From: Pseudomonadota bacterium | GTDB lineage: Bacteria > Pseudomonadota > Alphaproteobacteria > Rhizobiales > Aestuariivirgaceae | Length of the DNA stretch: 64,000 nt | NCBI GenBank assembly: GCA_020161855.1 | Contig: JAIUNJ010000002.1 | Location: forward strand, 434,001 to 498,000 | Reading direction: 5' to 3' | In this document: positions 55,365 through 63,940 of the stretch, one piece after another | Numbering within the stretch: position 1 is the first letter of the stretch | Layout of the letters: each line of letters starts with the position of its first letter | Notes under the pieces: generated by a model | What the model was told of the DNA's origin: nothing | What the model saw: the letters and a program-made list of their open reading frames with translations, nothing else | Database searches by the model: none | Program-made: the position numbers and the translations under genes

Positions 55365-57229
55365 GCCTCAATGAATTCCTTCTCGGCAGCGCCATCTATC
55401 TGGCCGCCGCCGTCATCTCCGCCCCCATCGCCAAGCGCCTCGGCCTCGGCTCCGTGCTGGGCTTTCTCGCCGCGGGTGCCATCATCGGCCCCTCGGTCCT
55501 CAACCTCACGGGCGGACAGGGCGAGGAGGTTCAGCACTTCGCCGAATTCGGCGTCATCGTGATGCTCTTCCTCATCGGCCTTGAGCTTGAACCCGCAAAG
55601 CTCTGGCAATTGCGCAAGCAGATCTTCGGCCTCGGCCTCCTGCAGGTCGCGGGCACTGCCGCTGTCATCGGCGCTGCCTCGCTTTTCGTCAGTTCCGGCT
55701 GGCGCGAGAGTCTCGCCATCGGCTTGATCCTGGCGCTGTCGTCAACGGCCATCGTACTGCAGACCATGGCCGAGAAGGGCACTCTGAAAACACCTGTGGG
55801 GCAATCGGTCTTCTCGGTCCTGCTCTTTCAGGACATTTCCGTCATCCCCATGCTGGCGCTCTTGCCACTCGTCGGCGTTGCCGCGGCTGCGGGCCATGGC
55901 GGTGAGGCTCATGCCGCCTCGCTGATCGGGGCCTATCCGGTCTGGGCCCAGGCCCTTCTCACGATCGCTGCCATCGCACTGGTGCTGGCTGGTGGGCGCT
56001 ATCTCATGCGCCCCCTGTTCCGCATCGTCGCGGACACCGGCACGCGCGAGATCTTTGTGGCTTTCGCCCTCCTCATTGTGGTGGGCATCACCCTGCTCAT
56101 GGGACTCGTCGGCATTTCGCCCGCCCTCGGCACCTTCCTTGCCGGTGTCGTCCTCGCCGACAGCGAATACCGCCATGAACTTGAGATGGACCTCAACCCC
56201 TTCAAGGGCCTGCTGCTCGCCATCTTCTTCATCGCGGTCGGATCGGGCATCGATTTCTCGCTGCTCTTCTCGGCACCTCTCGCCCTGGGCCTTGGCCTCG
56301 TCGCCTATGTCGCCCTCAAGCTCGCCACGCATTTCAGCCTGGCCCGGCTCTTCGGCATGAGCGGGCCGGATCGTTCGCGCTTCTCCTTCGCCCTCGCGCA
56401 AGGGTCGGAATTCGGCTTCGTGCTGATCACGCTCTGTGTCGGCCTCAGTCTGCTGTCGGGCACCATGCCTGCACTACTCACCGCCATCATCGCCCTGTCG
56501 ATGGCGCTGTCGCCGCTTCTGATGATGCTGGATGAGAAAGTGATCCAGCCGCGTTTCGCCGACGGCGATTTTCTGCGCGATGCCGATGTCATCGAGCATG
56601 ACGGCGTCGACGCCATCATAGCAGGCCATGGCCGCTTCGGCATGACCGTGGGCCGCGTGCTCAGCGCCCAGGGCAAGCGCACGGTCGTTCTCGATATCGA
56701 CAGCTCGCAGGTCGATACGCTGCGCGCCTTCGGCTTCAAGGTCTTCTATGGCGATGCCCTGCGCGTCGACCTGCTTGAATCCGCCGGGGCCCGCGAAGCC
56801 AAGCTGCTCATCATTGCCATCGACGACCGCGAAAAGATCACCGAGCTTGTCCGCATCGCCAAGCAGAACTTCCCGCACCTGAAGCTGCTGGTCCGCGTAT
56901 TTGACCGGGCCCATGCCTACGAAGTCATGGCCGAAGGCGTTCAGGACATCTACCGTGAGGTCTATAGCGCATCCGTCGATCTCGCCCGGGATGCGCTGGT
57001 CAGTCTGGGCACGCACCCGTATGAAGCCCAGCGGGCCGTCACAAAGTTCCGCGCCATCGACGAGAAGTTCCTGCGCAAGTCGGCGGCCCATGCCAATGAC
57101 CGCAGCAAGCTCATCGACCTGGCGCGCCAATCCCGTGCCGAGGCCGCCCGGGTCTTCGCCGCCGACCGGGGTGGCGAGACCAGCGACACCGACAACTCCT
57201 GGTTCGACGAGGACGGCACCCGCAGCTAA
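55361..57229 (+). CDS. kefC: Glutathione-regulated potassium-efflux system protein (KefC type)
   Basis: A 622-residue CPA2 antiporter with about 12 membrane helices (1-390) and an NAD-binding TrkA-N domain (about 420-540; IIAGHGRFGMTVGRVL). The regulatory loop YRHELEMDLNPFKGLLLAIFF is of the KefC type but less like E. coli than the copy at 52.2-54.0 kb. It expels K+ to acidify the cytoplasm during electrophile stress, gated by glutathione adducts. Coupled to kefF by a 4-nt overlap. Confidence 0.9.
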   Translation: MSLNEFLLGSAIYLAAAVISAPIAKRLGLGSVLGFLAAGAIIGPSVLNLTGGQGEEVQHFAEFGVIVMLFLIGLELEPAKLWQLRKQIFGLGLLQVAGTAAVIGAASLFVSSGWRESLAIGLILALSSTAIVLQTMAEKGTLKTPVGQSVFSVLLFQDISVIPMLALLPLVGVAAAAGHGGEAHAASLIGAYPVWAQALLTIAAIALVLAGGRYLMRPLFRIVADTGTREIFVAFALLIVVGITLLMGLVGISPALGTFLAGVVLADSEYRHELEMDLNPFKGLLLAIFFIAVGSGIDFSLLFSAPLALGLGLVAYVALKLATHFSLARLFGMSGPDRSRFSFALAQGSEFGFVLITLCVGLSLLSGTMPALLTAIIALSMALSPLLMMLDEKVIQPRFADGDFLRDADVIEHDGVDAIIAGHGRFGMTVGRVLSAQGKRTVVLDIDSSQVDTLRAFGFKVFYGDALRVDLLESAGAREAKLLIIAIDDREKITELVRIAKQNFPHLKLLVRVFDRAHAYEVMAEGVQDIYREVYSASVDLARDALVSLGTHPYEAQRAVTKFRAIDEKFLRKSAAHANDRSKLIDLARQSRAEAARVFAADRGGETSDTDNSWFDEDGTRS

Positions 57230-57265
57230 CTTCACGGCGCCGGGCTTTCTCCCTATAAGGCTGCC

Positions 57266-58216
57266 ATGAACGATCCCCAGACAAACCTGCACGACGCCAA
57301 GATCGATCCGCGCAACCTCGACATCCTGATCTCCATCAACGGCAAGCTCGTGCCGCGCGCCGAAGCGGTTGTCTCGGTCTTCGACAGCGGTTTCATCCTG
57401 GGCGACGGTGTGTGGGAGGGCTTGCGCCTGGTCGATGGCGGTGTGCCCTTTCTCTTCGCCCATATCGAACGGCTTTATGAGGGCGCCAAGGCCATCTTCA
57501 TGGAGATCGGTCTCACCCCCGATGAACTGGTGGCTCGCCTCTTCGCCTGCGTCGATGCCAACAAGATGCGCGATGGCGTCCACATCCGCCTGATGGTCAC
57601 ACGCGGTGTCAAGGCAACACCCTATCAGGATCCCCGCGTCACTATTTCGCCTGCCACCATCGTCATTATCCCGGAATACAAGGAACCGAACCCGCGCAAG
57701 ATGCAGGACGGCCTGACGCTGCATACGGTCAATGTCCGGCGTGGCGCTCCCGACGTGCAGGACCAGAAGCTCAATTCGCACTCCAAGCTCAATTGCATCA
57801 CGGCCTGCGTTCAGGCGGCCAATGCCGGCGCCGACGAAGCGCTGATGCTCGATCCCCTCGGCTTTGTCGCCACCTGCAACTCCACCCATTTCTTCATCGT
57901 GCGCCGCGGCGAGCTGTGGACATCGACAGGGCAGTACTGCATTCCCGGCATCACGCGCGGCAACATGCTGCGTGTCGCGCGGTCGTTTGGTATTCCGGCT
58001 TTCGAGAAGCAGTTCTCGCTCTACGACGTCTATGGTGCGGATGAGGCTTTCGTCACCGGCACCTTCGCCGGGCTCGTCCCCGTGCGCGTGATCGATGGCA
58101 GGCCGGTGCGCCATCCCATGTCGCAGCAAGAGTGGGCTGGCGCTGGTCCCATTTCGCGGCAGATATCGGAAGGCTACAAGGCGCTGTGCAAGGCTGAGAG
58201 CAGCCGCAGCCTGTGA
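57266..58216 (+). CDS. Class IV aminotransferase (branched-chain amino acid aminotransferase-like)
   Basis: A 316-residue PLP enzyme of fold-type IV. The N-terminal DSGFILGDGVWEGLRLVDG, the lysine region LNSHSKLNCITACVQAANAGADEALMLD (catalytic Lys near residue 174) and the final TGTFAGLVPVRVIDGR match BCAT/D-AAT proteins. Branched-chain activity is plausible but substrate specificity is not set by sequence alone. Its stop TGA overlaps the LysE start by one base. Followed by a LysE exporter and a sulfotransferase-like gene, a neighbourhood conserved in alphaproteobacteria. Confidence 0.85.
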   Translation: MNDPQTNLHDAKIDPRNLDILISINGKLVPRAEAVVSVFDSGFILGDGVWEGLRLVDGGVPFLFAHIERLYEGAKAIFMEIGLTPDELVARLFACVDANKMRDGVHIRLMVTRGVKATPYQDPRVTISPATIVIIPEYKEPNPRKMQDGLTLHTVNVRRGAPDVQDQKLNSHSKLNCITACVQAANAGADEALMLDPLGFVATCNSTHFFIVRRGELWTSTGQYCIPGITRGNMLRVARSFGIPAFEKQFSLYDVYGADEAFVTGTFAGLVPVRVIDGRPVRHPMSQQEWAGAGPISRQISEGYKALCKAESSRSL

Positions 58217-58821
58217 TGCTCCTCTCGTTCATCATCGCCGCAGTGCTGATTGAACTCACGCCCGGACCGAACATGACCTGGCTTGCGGTGCTCGGCGCAT
58301 CCCGCGGGCAGCGATCGGCGCTGGCCGCAGTGGCGGGCATTGCGCTCGGCCTCTCCATCGCTGCCGTTGTCGCGGGCCTCGGCCTCACGGCATTGCTCAC
58401 GGCATCCGAGACATTGGCCCATGCGCTGCGCTGGGCCGGAACGCTCTACCTCCTGTATCTTGCCTGGGATGCCTGGACTGCGGCCGACCATGAAATCGAC
58501 CTTGCGGAGGGATCACCATCGCGCAGCTTCACACAGGGCCTGATCAGCAACATCCTCAATCCCAAGGCCTACCTGTTCTATGCGGCAATGCTGCCACAGT
58601 TCATCGATGCAACGCGCGGCACGGCAACACAGATCGCAACACTCTCGGCGGTCTACGTGCTGATCGCAACACTCATCCACGGAGCCATTGCCTTGCTCTC
58701 CGGCCGCGCGGCCATATGGCTGCAGACGTCCCCCAAAAAGATTCTCGTGCGCCGCCTGCTCGCAGTAGCGATTGCATTGACCGCCATCTGGTTCTTCGTC
58801 TCCACGCGGGGGATGGCATGA
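58216..58821 (+). CDS. LysE family amino-acid/metabolite exporter
   Basis: A 201-residue polytopic exporter of the LysE/RhtB superfamily with six membrane segments. LTPGPNMTWLAVLGASRGQRSALAAVAGIALG near the N-terminus and NPKAYLFYAAMLPQFID in the middle are typical. The start ATG at 58216 overlaps the aminotransferase stop (TGATG); a GTG at 58213 is an alternative. It probably exports an amino acid or analogue linked to the neighbouring enzymes. Overlaps the next gene by 4 nt. Confidence 0.87.
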   Translation: MLLSFIIAAVLIELTPGPNMTWLAVLGASRGQRSALAAVAGIALGLSIAAVVAGLGLTALLTASETLAHALRWAGTLYLLYLAWDAWTAADHEIDLAEGSPSRSFTQGLISNILNPKAYLFYAAMLPQFIDATRGTATQIATLSAVYVLIATLIHGAIALLSGRAAIWLQTSPKKILVRRLLAVAIALTAIWFFVSTRGMA

Positions 58822-59537
58822 CCATCCTTGCGATGTGGAGCGGGCCCCGCAACATCTCCACGGCGATGATGTATTCCTTTGGCAACCGCGCTGACTGCGA
58901 AGCCTGGGATGAACCCTTCTACGGCTTCTCGCTTGTCCACAAGGGCAATGACCATCCGATGCGCAATGAGATCATCGCCTCGATGGAAACCCACTGGGAC
59001 AAGCTGGTGCAGAACTGCACCACGCCATCTGCCCGCCCCCTGCTCTACCAGAAGCACATGACGCATCACATGCTGGAGGGCTACGACCGGAGCTTCATCC
59101 TCAAGCTCACCAACGCCTTCCTCATCCGCGATCCGGCAAAGGTGCTGGCAAGCTACGCGGTCAAGTGGGCCGACGTCGACCTGCGCGCCATCGGCTTCAT
59201 CGAACAGGCGGAAATCTTCGACATGGTCGCACAGAAGCTCGGACACGCGCCGCCGGTGATCGACGCAGAAGATGTGCTGGCCGATCCGCGTGGGGTGCTC
59301 GGCAAGCTTTGTGCGGCCTGCAACATCACCTTCGATGAGGCGATGCTGAAATGGCCAAGAGGCCCCAAGCCTTTCGATGGCGTCTGGGCGGCGCATTGGT
59401 ACAATGCGGTCTGGCAATCGGAAGGCTTTGCGCAGCAGCCGGAAAAGAAAACTGCGCTGCCGCCGCATCTGGCGCGCATCGCGGAGCAGGCACAGCCGCT
59501 CTACGAAAAGCTCAAGCCACACCGCCTGCATGTCTGA
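58818..59537 (+). CDS. Sulfotransferase-like P-loop protein
   Basis: A 239-residue protein. The SGPRNISTAMMYSF N-terminal segment (residues 8-21) is a sulfotransferase-type 5'-phosphosulfate-binding loop, and LIRDPAKVLASYAVKW resembles the 3'-phosphate-binding motif. Bacterial relatives are poorly characterised, so sulfotransfer itself is uncertain. The ATG at 58818 overlaps the LysE stop (ATGA); a frame open from 58716 overlaps LysE more. Operon with the aminotransferase and exporter suggests a shared metabolite. Confidence 0.8.
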   Translation: MTILAMWSGPRNISTAMMYSFGNRADCEAWDEPFYGFSLVHKGNDHPMRNEIIASMETHWDKLVQNCTTPSARPLLYQKHMTHHMLEGYDRSFILKLTNAFLIRDPAKVLASYAVKWADVDLRAIGFIEQAEIFDMVAQKLGHAPPVIDAEDVLADPRGVLGKLCAACNITFDEAMLKWPRGPKPFDGVWAAHWYNAVWQSEGFAQQPEKKTALPPHLARIAEQAQPLYEKLKPHRLHV

Positions 59538-59639
59538 AATCGGGCTGCAGGCCCGTGACGCAGTCCCTTCACTGAAACGCAATACGCCTGACACACAGGA
59601 TCCCGACGATGCGGCCTCCACCCACCCAGGAGGCAGGCC

Positions 59640-61571
59640 ATGAAGCGACACAATCCCGACGACATCCGTTCCAAATCCCTCAGCCAACCATTCCAGTCGG
59701 TTCTCGGCGAGCGCGTTTCGCGCCGCAGCCTGCTGCTCGGTGCCGCAGCCGCCACCGGCGCATCGATCGCGCCCGGTTTTGTTGGCAGCATCTTCAGCGG
59801 CGAAGCCGTCGCAGGCGGTACGGCCTCGAGCCTCACCTTCACCGAGCTCAAGCGGGTCTATGACGAAAAGCACCACGTCGCGCCCGGCTATGTCGCCGAT
59901 GTAGTGATGCGCTGGGGCGACAAAGTTGCAGCCGATGCCGTGGACTTCGATCCCGCCGCCCAGACAGCGGCCACGCAGGCCGGCCAGTTCGGCTACAACA
60001 ACGACTTCATCGCCTATCTGCCGCTGCCGCTGGGCTCCGCCAGCTCCGAGCGAGGGCTTCTCTATGCCAACCACGAATACATCGATCCGCAGATCATGTT
60101 CCCCGGCCTTGTCACCACGGAGGATGATGGCGGCAAGGCGATGAGCGCCGAGCAGGTCGCAATCGGCATGTCCGCGGTGGGTGCATCCGTGGTCGAAATT
60201 GTCAAGGAAGGTGGCAAGTGGAAGCCGGTGCAGGGCGAGTTCAACCGCCGCATCGATCTCAACACGCCCATGACCATCTCCGGTCCGGCGGCTGGCCACT
60301 CCAAGCTCAAGACTGCTGCTGATCCAACAGGCACCAAGGTGTTCGGCATGACGGCCAACTGCGGTGGCGGCATGACCCCCTGGGGCACGGTGCTGACCTG
60401 CGAGGAATTCGCCTATGAGTCCTTTGGTGGCGACGCAGATAAGACCGCCTTCAAGGGCGACATCGAGCGCATCGGTTACGAGAACTCCGACTACTACGGC
60501 ATCGCCCGCTTCAATGACCGCTTCAACATCGAAAAGGAGCCGAACGAGTTCAACCGGTTCCAATGGGTGGTCGAGATCGACCCCTATGATCCGAAGTCGA
60601 CCCCGGTGAAGCGCACTGCCCTCGGCCGCTTTGGCCATGAGGGTGCTACCGTTGTCGTCAACAAGGACAACCGTGTCGTGGTCTATCTCGGTGACGACGA
60701 CCACATGGAATATCTCTACCGCTTCGTTTCGAAGAACAGCTTCAATGCCAATGACCGGACGGCCAATGCGACGCTGCTGGACGAGGGCGAACTCTCCGTT
60801 GCCAAGTTCGAGGCCGACGGCACGCTGAACTGGCTGCCGCTCGTTCACGGCAATGGGCCGCTCACGGCTGACAATGGCTTTGCCGACCAAGGCGAGATCC
60901 TGATCAACGCCCGCAAGGCTGGCGACCTTCTGGGGGCGACGCCCATGGACCGCCCGGAAGACTTCGAGACCAATCCCGTCACCGGCCGCGTCTATGCGGT
61001 GCTCACCAAGTCTGCCAAGCGCAAGCCGGAGACCGTGAACCCCGCAAACACCAGGCCGGAAAACAAGTGGGGCCACATCGTTGAACTGATCCCACCGGGT
61101 GAAGGCAAGGATGCCGACCATGCATCGGCCCAGTACAAGTGGGATGTCTTCATCATGTGCGGCGATCCCTCAAAGCCGGAAACGGGCTCCAAGTTCAGCG
61201 CCGACACCACCACCGACGGCTTCTTCATGACGCCGGACAACATCGCCTTTGACCCCAAGGGCCGCATGTGGGTGGCAACCGACGGCATGAACGACTTCGA
61301 CTATGCCGACGGCATCTTCGGCGTGGACACGGATGGGCCGGGCCGCGCCCTGCCCAAGGCACTCTTTGCTGCACCTTCGGGAGCGGAATGCACGGGACCT
61401 GCCTTCACGCCGGACGGCACGACGATGTTTGTCGCCATCCAGCATCCGGGCGAGAACTCGGACAACATCGAAAACCTGACGACGCTCTGGCCGGACTTCG
61501 TCGAGAAGATGCCGCCGCGCCCCTCGGTCATTGCCATCACCCGCGAAGGCGGCGGCGAAATCGGCGCCTGA
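59640..61571 (+). CDS. phoX: PhoX family alkaline phosphatase
   Basis: A 643-residue secreted phosphatase of the PhoX (DUF839) family, calcium/iron-dependent, that releases phosphate from organic esters. A Tat signal is seen (SRRSLLLGAAAATGA, twin Arg at residues 28-29) followed by a hydrophobic stretch and a Cys-free mature domain with HEGATVVVNKDNRVVVYLGDDD and a C-terminal MWVATDGMNDFDYADGIFG. GGAGGCAGGCC lies just upstream of the ATG. Terminator at 61591-61620. No Pho box is convincing in the 102-bp upstream gap. Confidence 0.92.
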   Translation: MKRHNPDDIRSKSLSQPFQSVLGERVSRRSLLLGAAAATGASIAPGFVGSIFSGEAVAGGTASSLTFTELKRVYDEKHHVAPGYVADVVMRWGDKVAADAVDFDPAAQTAATQAGQFGYNNDFIAYLPLPLGSASSERGLLYANHEYIDPQIMFPGLVTTEDDGGKAMSAEQVAIGMSAVGASVVEIVKEGGKWKPVQGEFNRRIDLNTPMTISGPAAGHSKLKTAADPTGTKVFGMTANCGGGMTPWGTVLTCEEFAYESFGGDADKTAFKGDIERIGYENSDYYGIARFNDRFNIEKEPNEFNRFQWVVEIDPYDPKSTPVKRTALGRFGHEGATVVVNKDNRVVVYLGDDDHMEYLYRFVSKNSFNANDRTANATLLDEGELSVAKFEADGTLNWLPLVHGNGPLTADNGFADQGEILINARKAGDLLGATPMDRPEDFETNPVTGRVYAVLTKSAKRKPETVNPANTRPENKWGHIVELIPPGEGKDADHASAQYKWDVFIMCGDPSKPETGSKFSADTTTDGFFMTPDNIAFDPKGRMWVATDGMNDFDYADGIFGVDTDGPGRALPKALFAAPSGAECTGPAFTPDGTTMFVAIQHPGENSDNIENLTTLWPDFVEKMPPRPSVIAITREGGGEIGA

Positions 61572-61590
61572 GCAACTCGCCACAAACGCA

Positions 61591-61620
61591 AATGGCCGGG
61601 CATTGCCCGGCCATTCTTGT
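61591..61620 (+). terminator. Intrinsic terminator between phoX and the fliJ-like gene
   Basis: An 11-bp perfect stem, AATGGCCGGGC with GCCCGGCCATT, three-base loop, followed by CTTGTTC. It serves phoX and may also function for the convergent gene. Confidence 0.8.
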
Positions 61621-61638
61621 TCAGAATCTGATCGAGGA

Positions 61639-62037
61639 TCAGCGCGAAATGGCGTGACCGATCATGACGCCAGGCGGCGGCGGAACCGGGGCGGGCTTCA
61701 GCGAGCCCCCTTCCTTCTCAACGAGAAGTTCGACCTTGCGCAGCTCTGCCTCTTCTTCGCGGAGCTTTTCCTTCATGGAGTCGTGCTGATCGCGCAGTTC
61801 AGCGACCGTCCGCAGGATATTGTCCCGGCGGGTACGCACGCTCTTTGCGGCCATGGAATAATTGACGTGGGCGGGATCGCTGATCCCGTTCTTGGCTTCC
61901 TCGAGCCGGACGTGTTGATCAAGTTCATCATGCTTGCGCATCAGATCCTGGATCATCATGTCCATGTCAGCCACCTGGCGGCGGACATCCTCGGTGCGGA
62001 AGCGGTGAAGCCTCAACAGGCTTTCGCGTGAACGCAT
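61639..62037 (-). CDS. fliJ: FliJ-like flagellar export chaperone
   Basis: A 132-residue highly charged coiled-coil protein, matching alphaproteobacterial FliJ by MRSRESLLRLHRFRTEDVRRQ, MIQDLMRKHDELDQ, GISDPAHVNYSMAAK and RRDNILRTVAELRDQ. FliJ links the FliI ATPase to the export gate of the flagellar type III apparatus. The ATG at 62037 has GAGGA upstream; the frame is open to 62175, but that part holds four GANTC sites and does not look like FliJ. It is divergent from ctrA. fliI is absent from the window. Confidence 0.8.
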   Translation of the reverse strand: MRSRESLLRLHRFRTEDVRRQVADMDMMIQDLMRKHDELDQHVRLEEAKNGISDPAHVNYSMAAKSVRTRRDNILRTVAELRDQHDSMKEKLREEEAELRKVELLVEKEGGSLKPAPVPPPPGVMIGHAISR

Positions 62038-62095
62038 TTCATCCTCACTAAACTCAACACACTGACCAGCAACCCGAGGCATTTTTCTCGGCCTT

Positions 62096-62130
62096 GACTC
62101 ATTCAGACTCTTTTCGGGAGTCAGCGAATC
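62096..62130. promoter_or_regulatory. Cluster of four GANTC (CcrM) methylation sites
   Basis: GACTC at 62096, GACTC at 62106, GAGTC at 62118 and GAATC at 62126: four sites in 35 bp, spaced 10, 12 and 8 bp, close to one helical turn. CcrM methylates GANTC and couples ctrA transcription to replication in Caulobacter. Such density is far above chance in GC-rich DNA. Confidence 0.7.
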
Positions 62131-62324
62131 AACTAGCCCTGTCCGGGTCAGTCCAATCGCGTTCATCATGAACAATCAGGTTTAAGACGGGGTAAACCGG
62201 GCGATGAGAGCCCTGCTGCCAGGCCAGAAAGATTCACAAATCCGTGCACCACTAGATGTGGGCCGGTTTGGCACGGGCCTACAAGATATTGTGGGTTCGC
62301 TCGTCAATCTCGATGTTTCGGGAT

Positions 62325-62371
62325 TAGGTTTTGTTAACCTTTATCAGCCTATCTTAACACGCAGAGTTAAT
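62325..62371 (+). promoter_or_regulatory. TTAA half-sites upstream of ctrA (possible CtrA autoregulation)
   Basis: TTAG at 62325-62328, TTAA at 62335-62338, 62355-62358 and 62368-62371. The spacing (6, 16 and 9 bp between half-sites) does not fit the strict N7 rule, so these are weak candidates for CtrA binding. Confidence 0.35.
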
Positions 62372-62455
62372 GTTTCGTAGCTCGTCCGGGGCAGGGCGCG
62401 CGCATATTCGAGTGGCTTCGTCGCTATGGCGGGGCGAGGTACCAAGGGGATTCGC

Positions 62456-63169
62456 ATGAGGGTTCTGCTGATCGAGGACGATACCGCAACGGCTCAAAGC
62501 ATTGAGCTGATGCTGAAGTCCGAAGGTTTCAACGTCTACACCACCGATCTCGGTGAGGAAGGCGTCGATCTCGGCAAGCTGTATGACTATGATATCATTC
62601 TTCTCGACATCAATCTGCCGGACATGTCCGGCTACGAAGTGCTGAAAGCGCTTCGCGTATCGAAAGTGGGCACGCCCATCCTCATTCTTTCCGGCCTCGC
62701 GGCCATCGAGGACAAGGTCAAGGGCCTCGGCTTCGGCGCCGATGACTACATGACCAAGCCCTTCCACAAGGACGAACTGGTGGCCCGCATCCACGCCGTG
62801 GTGCGCCGATCCAAGGGCCACGCACAGTCGGTCATCCACACCGGCGAACTGGTGGTCAATCTCGATACCAAGACGGTGGAAGTCGGTGGCCAGCGCGTTC
62901 ACCTCACCGGCAAGGAATACCAGATGCTGGAGCTCCTCTCGCTCCGCAAGGGCACGACGCTCACCAAGGAAATGTTCCTCAACCACCTCTACGGTGGCAT
63001 GGACGAACCCGAACTCAAGATCATCGACGTGTTCATCTGCAAGCTGCGCAAGAAGCTTGCCACTGCCGCCCATGGCAAGAACTTCATCGAGACGGTCTGG
63101 GGCCGCGGCTATGTGCTGCGTGACGGCGCCCCGCCGATGCACGACGAAGAGATGCGCGAAAGCGCCTGA
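62456..63169 (+). CDS. ctrA: Cell-cycle master response regulator CtrA
   Basis: A 237-residue OmpR-type regulator. The receiver domain has phosphoacceptor Asp51 in [12 protein letters not shown] (the same residue number as in Caulobacter CtrA), DD at 8-9, and a K in MTKPF; the C-terminal winged helix includes [12 protein letters not shown] and [14 protein letters not shown]. In alphaproteobacteria CtrA controls division, flagellar and DNA-methylation genes. The ATG at 62456 gives [21 protein letters not shown] site (62449) lies just before it. Terminator at 63193. Confidence 0.97.
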   Translation: MRVLLIEDDTATAQSIELMLKSEGFNVYTTDLGEEGVDLGKLYDYDIILLDINLPDMSGYEVLKALRVSKVGTPILILSGLAAIEDKVKGLGFGADDYMTKPFHKDELVARIHAVVRRSKGHAQSVIHTGELVVNLDTKTVEVGGQRVHLTGKEYQMLELLSLRKGTTLTKEMFLNHLYGGMDEPELKIIDVFICKLRKKLATAAHGKNFIETVWGRGYVLRDGAPPMHDEEMRESA

Positions 63170-63192
63170 TCTCTCCCAGCACACTTCACATG

Positions 63193-63222
63193 AAAGGCAC
63201 CCCGGCGGGTGCCTTTTGTTTT
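63193..63222 (+). terminator. Intrinsic terminator of ctrA
   Basis: A perfect 10-bp stem, AAAGGCACCC and GGGTGCCTTT, loop CGGC, followed by TGTTTTTC. It lies between ctrA and the convergent kinase gene (stop 63223). Confidence 0.88.
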
Positions 63223-63870
63223 TCAGGAGAGTGTCAGGTCAGCCTTGGCGCTGTTTTCCAGCACGAGACGCGCGTTAGGCAGGTCATTGCTTTCAATCCA
63301 GTGCCGGGCCTGGGCTTCGTCGTGCCCATGCGCCAGGATACGCCCGGTCAAGCGCCGCTCGAGTTCCGGATAGGGCACAGAAAGAAAGACCGTGAGATCA
63401 AAGAGGGGCAGCAGATTGTCCCATGGTTCCTGCCTGAGCAGCAGGTAATTGCCCTCGACGATGATCAGCCGGGCGTCCGCCGCGACAACCGCCGCCGCCG
63501 CATGCGAAGCTTCCAGATGACGGTCGAAGATCGGAATGGCGACATCGGCTTCTATCGCCCTGATCCGGCGCAGGGCGACCTCAAAGCCGGCAACGTCGAA
63601 GGTGTGCGGTGCGCCTTTGCGTGCGCGGTGGCCGCGGGCCTTCAGCACCACGTCGTCAAAGTGAAAACCATCCATCGGCACGACAACGGCGTTCTCACCA
63701 CGATCTCTCAGGACTTCGCACAAGGCCGCAGCGAGCGTCGACTTGCCAGCGCCTGGAGGGCCGGCAATCGCAATCATGAAGCGTTTCGCTCCCGCCGCCC
63801 GCGCCGAAATCTCGGGCAACAAGGCAGCGACATGCAGAGAGACAGTCTTTTCTGGTTCGGACGGCGGCAT
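63223..63870 (-). CDS. P-loop nucleoside/sugar kinase-like protein
   Basis: A 215-residue P-loop kinase of the phosphoribulokinase/uridine kinase type. Walker A GPPGAGKST is at 37-45, PMDGFHFDD holds the catalytic Asp region, and VEGNYLLL is the Walker B-like block. It resembles the kinase FrcK found with fructose ABC importers in rhizobia, and bacterial homologues of pantothenate/uridine kinase. Substrate not defined. It converges with ctrA and is 70 bp downstream of the RTX fragment on the same strand. Confidence 0.8.
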   Translation of the reverse strand: MPPSEPEKTVSLHVAALLPEISARAAGAKRFMIAIAGPPGAGKSTLAAALCEVLRDRGENAVVVPMDGFHFDDVVLKARGHRARKGAPHTFDVAGFEVALRRIRAIEADVAIPIFDRHLEASHAAAAVVAADARLIIVEGNYLLLRQEPWDNLLPLFDLTVFLSVPYPELERRLTGRILAHGHDEAQARHWIESNDLPNARLVLENSAKADLTLS

Positions 63871-63940
63871 CGTTGGCCAAGCTTAGCCAATCTCTGTCGC
63901 CGTCCAAAGCCTTTCACCACGGCTCAGGTCCGCGGTCACA

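Larger units (their letters stand above)
62038..62455. other. 418-bp divergent control region between fliJ-like and ctrA
   Basis: Contains six GANTC sites (four in 62096-62130, plus 62231-62235 and 62449-62453) and three TTAA half-sites (62335, 62355, 62368). No gene is convincing in it. Both flanking genes should be controlled from here. Confidence 0.7.

Noticed and set aside
56474..58129. 551-codon minus-strand open frame opposite kefC and the aminotransferase
   Set aside because: Spans two real genes in antisense, with no motifs.
59538..59639. Pho box before phoX
   Set aside because: CTGAAAC (59572) and CTGACAC (59588) look similar, but their 16-bp offset does not fit the 11-bp period of Pho boxes.
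58653..61121. Long open frame (822 codons) on the minus strand opposite the sulfotransferase and phoX genes
   Set aside because: Composition is Gly/Ala/Arg/His-rich with no domain, it is antisense to clear genes, and open antisense frames are expected in GC-rich DNA.
62355..62371. TTAA-N9-TTAA as a full CtrA box
   Set aside because: The consensus spacing is N7. These are kept only as weak half-sites.
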